10,674 nucleotides of DNA from Geoglobus sp. (GTDB lineage: Archaea > Halobacteriota > Archaeoglobi > Archaeoglobales > Archaeoglobaceae): the NCBI GenBank assembly GCA_027019885.1, contig JALUWC010000245.1, forward strand, positions 1 to 10,674, read 5' to 3'. This document shows positions 1 to 6,568 of the stretch, in pieces. The stretch's first letter is position 1, and each line of letters begins with the position of its first letter. Below the pieces are notes generated by a model. That model saw only the letters and a program-made list of their open reading frames with translations. It had not been told where the DNA came from and searched no databases. Made by a program: the position numbers and the translations under genes.

Positions 1-1
1 A

Positions 2-142
2 TCACAATTTCCCTCGCAATAAGTCTACTTCTACCTTTTTGCCCTTCTTTTTCTTTCTTACTATGCCGAAATCCTCCAGAACAGCAATGTCCCTTGCTAT
101 GTTAGGAAAAATGTGATGTTGCTTCAGCTGGAGAGTGAGGTA
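2..142 (-). pseudogene. Remnant resembling the C-terminal end of a winged-helix DNA-binding protein
   Basis: A 46-codon open stretch reads toward the left edge and ends in TGA at 4-2. It contains IARDIAVLEDFGIVRKKKK followed by GKKVEVDLL, which has the look of the recognition helix and basic wing of an archaeal winged-helix regulator: a helix with ARDI, then LEDFGIV, then a Lys-rich hairpin. It has no ATG start, and an in-frame TGA at 145-143 closes it upstream, right after the end of the large surface-protein gene. It is therefore either a decayed gene fragment or a chance open stretch. A neighbouring frame just upstream (AAIDTSLSS) is compatible with a frameshift, but this cannot be shown here. 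The family assignment is by eye only. Confidence 0.3.
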
Positions 143-166
143 TCAATGGCAGCAGGACTTTTTAAT

Positions 167-3100
167 TCACCATCCAAGTACAAATTTAAGGATTCTTTTG
201 ATAAATTCTGAAATTGCATCAAAAATCGGCTGAATCTGACTATCTTCTGGTTTGCGCTCCTTTTTTGTCTCCTTTTCTATTGATTGTTCGGGTTTAGGTG
301 TTTCTCCTGGCGTGGTTGTTTCAGCGGCTGACACGTTTTCTGTTGCAGTTGCCACTTGACTTTGTTTTTCCACCCTATCAATAATCCATTCACCAGAAGA
401 TACCTTTTCCTTTGCCTCTTTTACAAATTCAAGACTGGATTTGATATACTGCTTTTCTTTATTCAGGATGAATTCCCGGATAAAATCACTCGCTGAGGTA
501 TAGGGATCCGATTTTTTGGCACAGGTATGAAGATCATCCATGTATTCACTTATCCCTCTACCATATCTTCCATAGAGTTTTTCATTCTCTTCACTGAGCA
601 CCTTTTTCAACCCTTCTAAATCACCGGCTCTCCAGTATCTGGCTTCTTCCCTTGCCAATTTTTCCATGTCCAAGAGCTTTAAATATACCCAATCTCCATT
701 TCCTGGACAGAACTCCTGCTGTTGGCTTTTTATATATTCTTCACCTTTCCTTTTCATGTATTCCTCAAATTTATCCATCGCAACAAGCGTATCATACACA
801 CCAGTTATTGAGTTTGCTACCGAATTTGCAACCTCTAAATTCGGATATTTAACCTGAAGCATTTCTAAAACGATATCTTGGAACCTTTCAACCAGAATTT
901 CCTGAGGAAGGTCTTCTGGAGGTATATACATTGGAATGAACATTCTCCCGATTAGGTCAAATGACTCGAATAAAAGCTTATTCCCTGTTTCAAAAAAGAA
1001 CTTCACCATATCTTCAACACGTTTATAGTTAGTGTACGGTTTTACGATCTCTGCCATAAATCTGTACATATTCGCCCTGCTTTCAGCAATTACCGCCATA
1101 TACTCAAAGTTTACTTTAACTGGCTCCTTTGGTTTTTCTTCATATTTACAATTCAAAGGAATTTCTTTCATATTTTTCATTGGTATCGCAACTGAGAATG
1201 AGACGCTCTTGCAACCGGATTTTGAAATCCTTACTAAATATCTTCCACGGGGCAGGTAGATATCTGGTTCAGGTCTACCGTAGTTATTGGTGGTTGACTT
1301 TAAAGAATCATCCACCCATACCTTGACCCCATCAACTGGCTTAGATGTGGCAGCATTGTAGATGTAAAGGTCAAGCAGGTACGTCCTCTTTGTGCTAATC
1401 CTATACTCTGCTGAATCGCATTCATACCCGCTCTTGCACGCCTTAAACGTGAATGTCCAGTAACCTCCCCTGCTGGCATTGGCCGAAAATTCAAAATTTC
1501 CGGAAGAAGAAGTGGATGTATATTTGTATCTGCCATCAATTGGATTGTACATCTTCACCTGAACACCACTAACCGGGCTTCCTTTATCGTCGGTGACTTC
1601 ACCCACAAATTCAATTGCATCCCCTACTTTAAAGGATGTCTTACCGCTCTTTGTCATCACCCGGATGTTTAGATACTTTCTCTCTGGCTGGTTTACTACT
1701 AGCTTCATTGTCGCATCTTCAGACCACTCACCGGAGTCGTCTTTTACCTTGAAGTAGATGATGTGTTCTCCGGCTGACAAAGTTGAAGTGCTAAACGACT
1801 TGGAGCTGCTCAGGAATCCGTCTATACTCGACCTCCAGTTGTAGGCTACAATAGTACCATCCGGATCAGAGCCATAACCACTGAAGTGGATAGTTTCACC
1901 CTGATCTGCCGGATTAGGTGTTATGGAGTCGATAAAGGCAGAAGGAGGCTGATTTTCTTGGATAGGTGGCGTTGGTTCTTTAACCCTGACAAGTATATGC
2001 CCCTTAGAAGCCAGAATCGCATCTTTCTTTTCATTGGTCTCTGTTGCAATCGCCTGCTCTAAGGAGTAGTGGGCATGTCCCACAAACCACATTACATATT
2101 CTCCAGGCTCCGAGGGTGCCTGAATAGTTAAAGTTTTGGTACCGGTTACTCCTGGGTAATCTCCAGGAATGCCGTCATACACAGGGAAGTAGTACCCTGA
2201 GGGTGGAGGCCAAGAGGGAGTCCAAGAAGCTATAAAGTAAGCCTGTCTTATTGTACCAGGAGTACTCCATATCTGATACTCCACGTTTATTGAAAACGTA
2301 TCACCAGGTTCAACTTCGACAATTTGTCTGTCTACGGAAAGAAGCCAAGTATCCTTCCCACCATGGATTGCCAAAGCTGGTAGATCACTTATCCTCTCAC
2401 TTGGACTTGGTATTTGCTGTGCAAAATTTGCTGTGATAGTTCCAGGACCTCTGACGATTAGAGATGTTGATTTGCTGGTTGAATCACTCAGAGACAGAGA
2501 ACCTGAAACATCCCAGCCTATAAATACATAGTTAGAAGGTGAGATTGCCGTAATGGTATAACAATTTGTGCAGTCTTGTTCCATCAAAGCGGATTCTTCG
2601 TTTTTGTACGTTCCTGTACCCTTCCCGGTGCCACTAACTGCGATTGTTCCGATACTGGATGGATTTGTCTGGAATTTAACAACTGGTTGAAAACTCGCCG
2701 CTAAGTTCCCATCGCCACTTATCGTTATTTGTGTTGTTTCAGAATATCTATCACTTACACTTAACCCTCCTGATGTAGCCCAAGCTGAGAAACCGTAACC
2801 AGAGGATGGATTTGCCTTGGCTCTGTAGATTCCCTCAGCATAGCTGTCTGAATCTCCGTCTGAATACGTTTTACCGTCAAATGTTATTGTTCCACCATTA
2901 CTCGCGTAGAAGTTGATAGTGTAGGTAGCTGTTGATGTGCTAGATGTACTTGATATTTGCCTAATTTGTCTATATATTTTAATGTACTCATATTCTTGGT
3001 GCGTATTCCAGAAAGTGGGAGAGCTGAAAATAAACTCTCCACCCTGTGCCCAAGTTGAAAGATAAGAACTCCCTATCAGAACATCATTCTTATACACCTT

Positions 3101-3640
3101 TATATTTCCATCATCTACCTCTATTTTAAATATCTGAAAGTCTCTCAGATCCGTAAGCTTATCAGAACCTTTATAAACTTTATTTCCTGGCCAATTCCCT
3201 CCTATTCCCAGATAAAGCCAACCTTCTTTGGGATTATCATCGATCCATACAGTATCCTGTACCCCAGTTAGAGTGAGACCAAATGAAATTCTTGAATTGC
3301 TTGGGCTTCTAACCTTTAACTCTACAACAAAGTTCGGTGGGAGATTAATCGACCTCTTTATTGTTGGACCATTTTTTCCAGGAAAAGTTGTTCCAACGGT
3401 ACTATCCTGGAAATAAACTCCACCGGTATCTCCAAAAACTCTCCAGCCGGCTTCAGTCATCTCCTGAACGGAAGAATAGTCAAAATCATCTGAAAAAATC
3501 GCAGAATCTGAAAATGCAAAACCACTCATAACTATTGCGGCTAAAAATGCAAAACCAAATATCCTAACCGATTCTCCCACTATTGACCTTTTGCTCCTCA
3601 CCTCACCACAAACTTCCGGCTTGCAGGTGGACTCGCGCAT
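167..3640 (-). CDS. Large exported multi-domain surface protein (LamG-like, InlB-type repeats, PKD/Ig-like, helical C-terminal domain)
   Basis: This is a 1157-residue protein, last gene of the operon. A signal peptide lies near residues 22-47 (hydrophobic core RIFGFAFLAAIVMSGFAF, possible cut after SDSA). By eye the order is: 48-225, a beta-sandwich of the concanavalin/LamG kind; 229-240, a Ser/Thr linker; 241-318 and 320-407, two copies resembling divergent InlB B-repeats (GYGFSAW and NYVFIGW); 420-556, a beta-rich domain; 564-651, a PKD/Ig-like domain (GSDPDGTIVAYNW); 655-750 and 753-832, two carboxypeptidase-regulatory or Big-like domains; 840-1090, an all-helical domain; 1095-1135, a Glu/Lys/Thr/Pro-rich linker; 1136-1157, an amphipathic helix ending FVLGW. 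Eight cysteines of the exported part fall in four close pairs. The ATG at 3640 is kept because GGTGAGG lies 7 bases upstream. GTG at 3601, whose GTGA overlaps the upstream stop, and GTG at 3580 would give a shorter, more usual signal peptide. No enzyme motif was seen; a structural or adhesive role is inferred. Confidence 0.85.
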   Translation of the reverse strand: MRESTCKPEVCGEVRSKRSIVGESVRIFGFAFLAAIVMSGFAFSDSAIFSDDFDYSSVQEMTEAGWRVFGDTGGVYFQDSTVGTTFPGKNGPTIKRSINLPPNFVVELKVRSPSNSRISFGLTLTGVQDTVWIDDNPKEGWLYLGIGGNWPGNKVYKGSDKLTDLRDFQIFKIEVDDGNIKVYKNDVLIGSSYLSTWAQGGEFIFSSPTFWNTHQEYEYIKIYRQIRQISSTSSTSTATYTINFYASNGGTITFDGKTYSDGDSDSYAEGIYRAKANPSSGYGFSAWATSGGLSVSDRYSETTQITISGDGNLAASFQPVVKFQTNPSSIGTIAVSGTGKGTGTYKNEESALMEQDCTNCYTITAISPSNYVFIGWDVSGSLSLSDSTSKSTSLIVRGPGTITANFAQQIPSPSERISDLPALAIHGGKDTWLLSVDRQIVEVEPGDTFSINVEYQIWSTPGTIRQAYFIASWTPSWPPPSGYYFPVYDGIPGDYPGVTGTKTLTIQAPSEPGEYVMWFVGHAHYSLEQAIATETNEKKDAILASKGHILVRVKEPTPPIQENQPPSAFIDSITPNPADQGETIHFSGYGSDPDGTIVAYNWRSSIDGFLSSSKSFSTSTLSAGEHIIYFKVKDDSGEWSEDATMKLVVNQPERKYLNIRVMTKSGKTSFKVGDAIEFVGEVTDDKGSPVSGVQVKMYNPIDGRYKYTSTSSSGNFEFSANASRGGYWTFTFKACKSGYECDSAEYRISTKRTYLLDLYIYNAATSKPVDGVKVWVDDSLKSTTNNYGRPEPDIYLPRGRYLVRISKSGCKSVSFSVAIPMKNMKEIPLNCKYEEKPKEPVKVNFEYMAVIAESRANMYRFMAEIVKPYTNYKRVEDMVKFFFETGNKLLFESFDLIGRMFIPMYIPPEDLPQEILVERFQDIVLEMLQVKYPNLEVANSVANSITGVYDTLVAMDKFEEYMKRKGEEYIKSQQQEFCPGNGDWVYLKLLDMEKLAREEARYWRAGDLEGLKKVLSEENEKLYGRYGRGISEYMDDLHTCAKKSDPYTSASDFIREFILNKEKQYIKSSLEFVKEAKEKVSSGEWIIDRVEKQSQVATATENVSAAETTTPGETPKPEQSIEKETKKERKPEDSQIQPIFDAISEFIKRILKFVLGW

Positions 3641-5217
3641 ATTCCATCCTCACCAGCCGCTCTTACCTCCCAAGTGTAGTTCCCTGGAGGCAAATCCTGT
3701 TGTAGAACATAAGAGGTTTTGCTTGTGTTGCCGGTATGTATCACCTCCCCTTTGAAGGAGTAGATTTTTACAAAATATATGCCCTTGAAATTGGGATCAT
3801 AGTTCCATTCCAGGGTTATTCTCGAATTCTGCACAAATACCTTTCCATTTAGTGTCTTAGCCATCGGTGCTTTTGGAACTTTCATGACGGAGAAACTTAC
3901 AGTTTTATTATTGCGTAGCTCAAACCTTTTCGCCTCTATTAGAAGAGTAAAATTTTTACCACAGATTTTCTCCGGTGTGAGACCGGAAAGGGGGTAAATC
4001 CGCCACTTATTCTCCCATTTCGGACTAAGGCCACTCTCGTTATACAACAGGGTTACTGTGTACTCCGCCAATGGTTCAGGCTTCAGCTCAAGCACAGGTG
4101 ATTTCCACAGCTCTGCCCCATCTTTCGGAGTCACCACATTTATACCGGGGGTGAAGAGCAGCTTCTTATCGAAAACCAGCTCAACAATATAGATAGAGAT
4201 GAAAATAATTCCAAGTAATGCTAGGAAAACGATTATTAGAAGAAGATACCGGCGCACCGCTGCAAGAGCCTTCTCCGCCACCTCTATGGGTGCCATTCCC
4301 AGTCTCTCCACATTCTCAAGGAGGTCTCTTTTCCTGCTTCTCTCCATACGAAATGTGACATCGCCTTCCATAGTGGTGCCGTATCTTCTGTATCTGTGTC
4401 TTGCTGCAGGCGCAATCGTAGGAACCAGCCTGCTTAGGCGCTGCGAAATTCTGCTCATACGCCTTCTTACGCCTTCATCGTACTTCAGCTCTGGATGACG
4501 GTTCAGAATCTTCCAAACTCCTTCGAGGTTTTCTTCCATCTTAGACAATAACCCTAACATTTCCTCCCTCAGAACCTCCCTTTCCTTCCTCCTTACAAGT
4601 TCTCTAAATTCGCCAACCGGAGTTAGCGGGGAACCGGTTATAAATATCCCCACATACTTTGTGAATATATCATAAGGAGAGTAGTTTTTAAAGTGGAGCA
4701 CAGCCTCCGCTCCATCTATGGAGTCGCATATTGTAAGGGCGAGGGTAAGACCTTCCTCTATATTCGCCTCGAAGGTAGCCGCTTCCTCGCGGTTGAGCGC
4801 CTCCTCTACAGCGCTGCGGTATTTTCCGGCTTTCCTTTTATCCAGATACTCAGCTCTTCTCATGGTATCCAGAAGCTCCTCAATTTCCCCGGGATGCCTG
4901 ATTTTTACTACCTGTCCCCACTCCGTTTCCTCGCCTTCAATAGTCTTCAAAGCCCTTAGAAAAATCCCCACGGCTGCTGCAGAACTCGAAGCTTGTGTCC
5001 TGCATGCCATGTATATCCTCTCATACCTTCCCTTCTTTTCGCTGAAAGACGCTTGGGTATGCATAACCAGAGTGTAAACTTCCTTCTCTCTCTTCATGTA
5101 GAAATAGCCATTACGCCGGTCCAGGTGACTCACGAGTTTCTCGTATTTTCCGCTTCCTTTAAGCGGCTTTCCCGTTGAGTGGTACACCTCCAAGCTTACC
5201 CTCACTTCAACCGGCAC
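3598..5217 (-). CDS. Single-pass membrane protein, cytoplasmic N-domain and extracellular Ig/FN3-like domains; possible partner of the GTPase
   Basis: The start chosen is GTG at 5217, because a full GGAGGTG sits 7 bases upstream; this gives 539 residues beginning PVEVRVSLEVYHSTGKPLKG. The ATG at 5244 would add an odd Cys/Trp-rich leader (TACWRCWA). Residues 1-320 form a soluble domain with much Arg and Glu and a helical second half. Residues 324-349 are one membrane helix (LLLIIVFLALLGIIFISIYI) preceded by RR, so the N-terminus is inside. Residues 358-446 look like a beta-sandwich and 448-539 like an FN3 domain (ITLEWNYD, then LPPGNYTWEVRAAG). N-glycosylation sequons (NES, NFT, NKT, NTS, NYT) all lie in the outer half, as the topology predicts. 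The family of the N-domain is not recognised. Its GKPLKGSGKY and KKGRYERIY stretches faintly recall the GTPase-associated GAP1-N domains of bacterial GTPase systems, which would suit the neighbour, but this is a weak resemblance. Confidence 0.85.
   Translation of the reverse strand: MPVEVRVSLEVYHSTGKPLKGSGKYEKLVSHLDRRNGYFYMKREKEVYTLVMHTQASFSEKKGRYERIYMACRTQASSSAAAVGIFLRALKTIEGEETEWGQVVKIRHPGEIEELLDTMRRAEYLDKRKAGKYRSAVEEALNREEAATFEANIEEGLTLALTICDSIDGAEAVLHFKNYSPYDIFTKYVGIFITGSPLTPVGEFRELVRRKEREVLREEMLGLLSKMEENLEGVWKILNRHPELKYDEGVRRRMSRISQRLSRLVPTIAPAARHRYRRYGTTMEGDVTFRMERSRKRDLLENVERLGMAPIEVAEKALAAVRRYLLLIIVFLALLGIIFISIYIVELVFDKKLLFTPGINVVTPKDGAELWKSPVLELKPEPLAEYTVTLLYNESGLSPKWENKWRIYPLSGLTPEKICGKNFTLLIEAKRFELRNNKTVSFSVMKVPKAPMAKTLNGKVFVQNSRITLEWNYDPNFKGIYFVKIYSFKGEVIHTGNTSKTSYVLQQDLPPGNYTWEVRAAGEDGICASPPASRKFVVR
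3648..3654 (-). promoter_or_regulatory. Ribosome binding site of the surface-protein gene
   Basis: GGTGAGG lies 7 bases upstream of ATG 3640, within the 3' end of the preceding gene. It is the main reason for keeping the long N-terminus of the surface protein, despite an unusually long region before its hydrophobic signal core. Confidence 0.5.
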
Positions 5218-6568
5218 CGCCCAGCACCTCCAGCACGCGGTCATAACCTAGGGAGAGCAACCTTCCCTCCTCCCTCACATGCGGACATCCCCTGCGTTCG
5301 CCATCCTTGGATGTGAATACCAGCACATACATCACATCACCCCGGCACCTCTTCTCCAGCACTTTAAACTCGGGGTAGCGGTTCAGCACCTTCATAACCC
5401 TTGCTCTTAACCTTTCATAGTTTTCATCCGAAACTTCCCACTTGGCATCCCAGAGGGCGTCGCACTTGGTGGCCACCAGATAGTAGGGTTTCTTTGAGTT
5501 CTTGGCAATCTCTATATATGCACCCAGAGCGGCTCTCGTTTCACCCTCGCCTGAGAGGTCCTGCACATCCAGCAGAAATACCAGCTGATCGGCTGCAAGT
5601 ATTGAGGCTCCTATCTTTCTTGGCATCTCACCTATTCCCTCCGTCTCCCTTCGCAGGAATCTCAGCACTTCTTCGAAAAGCTCTCCTGAGTAGTCGTACG
5701 CAAGCAGCTCCACATCCTTTACAAAAAGCGTACCGCATGTGTAGGTGAATCTGTACTCCTTTATTGCATGGGGCGGTGTGGGGGGCGGCCAGCACTCCGG
5801 CATTGCTGCGTTGCTTTGCGTCAGGTGGCGGTGCACATCCACCAGATCAGGAGTAGGAAATTCCGCAACCAAGTCTTCGCCGACCGCATAATCGTAGCAC
5901 GCCCCCATGAATACCGTCTTGCCCACGCGGTAGGGTCCTACGACCATAACCTTGGTACTGGAAACCTCGTAGTCGGTAAACTTTTTCAGCACTTTAACAA
6001 AAGCTACCGAAGATATTAAATACATGAGATAGGGCATTTCAATTATAAAACCAAAATCTCTATTTAGCGCATAGTTATGAGCAATCACACTGAGCAGAGC
6101 GATACCTACAGCGAGAGAGCCTATCCAGTAGATGATTTTTGTTCCGAATTCACATTTCCTGTAGGTTTTGGTCACCTTCTCCGACCGCACATATGTAATC
6201 AGCGCCCCTGCTACGGCGCCGACTAGCAAGAACACCGACCTCGGAAGCAGGTAGGAGACATATGCGAGCACAACTATTGAAGAAGCCAAAAGCAACAACA
6301 CCCCCTGCAACCTCTTCTTATAATCGAGCCAAGAAGTAGCTGCCAGCATCCCCCAGAAGATTCCTAAGACTAAAACCTCCAAACTCTTCCAGCGCTCCAC
6401 TACGGGCTTACCGGTCTCCCTTTCAAGCTCGTATAAGAGTCCCTTTAGTCCAGGACTGGAGACCCAGGCATCCGCCAGAAGGTTTTTAATAGGGATGGAA
6501 AGCACCAGCAGAATAAGAGCATAGGCCACAATAATCAGATGCCTTTTTTCAGGCTTCTCCAGCTTCAT
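5207..6568 (-). CDS. Polytopic membrane protein with C-terminal P-loop GTPase domain
   Basis: This is a 453-residue protein. About six hydrophobic segments are visible at residues 10-31, 63-82, 87-108, 111-127, 143-166 and 174-194. A cytoplasmic GTPase domain follows from about 203 to the end. Its motifs are Walker A GPYRVGKT (211-218), G3 DYSG (292-295) after the hydrophobic strand VELLAY, and G4 TKCD (367-370) after YYLVA. CWPPPT (259-264) sits where the switch I threonine is expected. The order and spacing (P-loop, W-P-x-T, DxxG about 28 residues on) fit the TRAFAC-type GTPases found beside tubulin-like genes in bacteria (the DO-GTPase2 kind, from memory). Fusion to a six-helix membrane part ties GTP binding to the membrane. 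The start at 6568 has GGAGAGGGG ending 5 bases upstream and overlaps the tubulin-like gene by 20 bases, so the two are probably coupled. Substrate and partner are unknown; the tubulin-like protein and the next gene's cytoplasmic domain are the natural candidates. Confidence 0.88.
   Translation of the reverse strand: MKLEKPEKRHLIIVAYALILLVLSIPIKNLLADAWVSSPGLKGLLYELERETGKPVVERWKSLEVLVLGIFWGMLAATSWLDYKKRLQGVLLLLASSIVVLAYVSYLLPRSVFLLVGAVAGALITYVRSEKVTKTYRKCEFGTKIIYWIGSLAVGIALLSVIAHNYALNRDFGFIIEMPYLMYLISSVAFVKVLKKFTDYEVSSTKVMVVGPYRVGKTVFMGACYDYAVGEDLVAEFPTPDLVDVHRHLTQSNAAMPECWPPPTPPHAIKEYRFTYTCGTLFVKDVELLAYDYSGELFEEVLRFLRRETEGIGEMPRKIGASILAADQLVFLLDVQDLSGEGETRAALGAYIEIAKNSKKPYYLVATKCDALWDAKWEVSDENYERLRARVMKVLNRYPEFKVLEKRCRGDVMYVLVFTSKDGERRGCPHVREEGRLLSLGYDRVLEVLGGAG
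5225..5231 (-). promoter_or_regulatory. Strong ribosome binding site deciding a GTG start
   Basis: GGAGGTG is a full match to the archaeal anti-Shine-Dalgarno sequence. It lies inside the last codons of the GTPase gene, exactly 7 bases before GTG at 5217. It argues against the upstream ATG at 5244, which would place this site inside the reading frame. The two genes then overlap by 11 bases. Confidence 0.7.

Noticed and set aside
107..111. Oligo-T terminator for the operon (TTTTT on the minus strand)
   Set aside because: It is about 55 bases after the last stop, which is a plausible place, but five T residues in AT-rich DNA with no hairpin or second T tract are too weak to call.
167..3640. 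Glycoside hydrolase or peptidase activity for the surface protein
   Set aside because: The LamG-like and Ig-like modules are non-catalytic folds and no catalytic motif could be recognised; the domains are consistent with binding or structure only.
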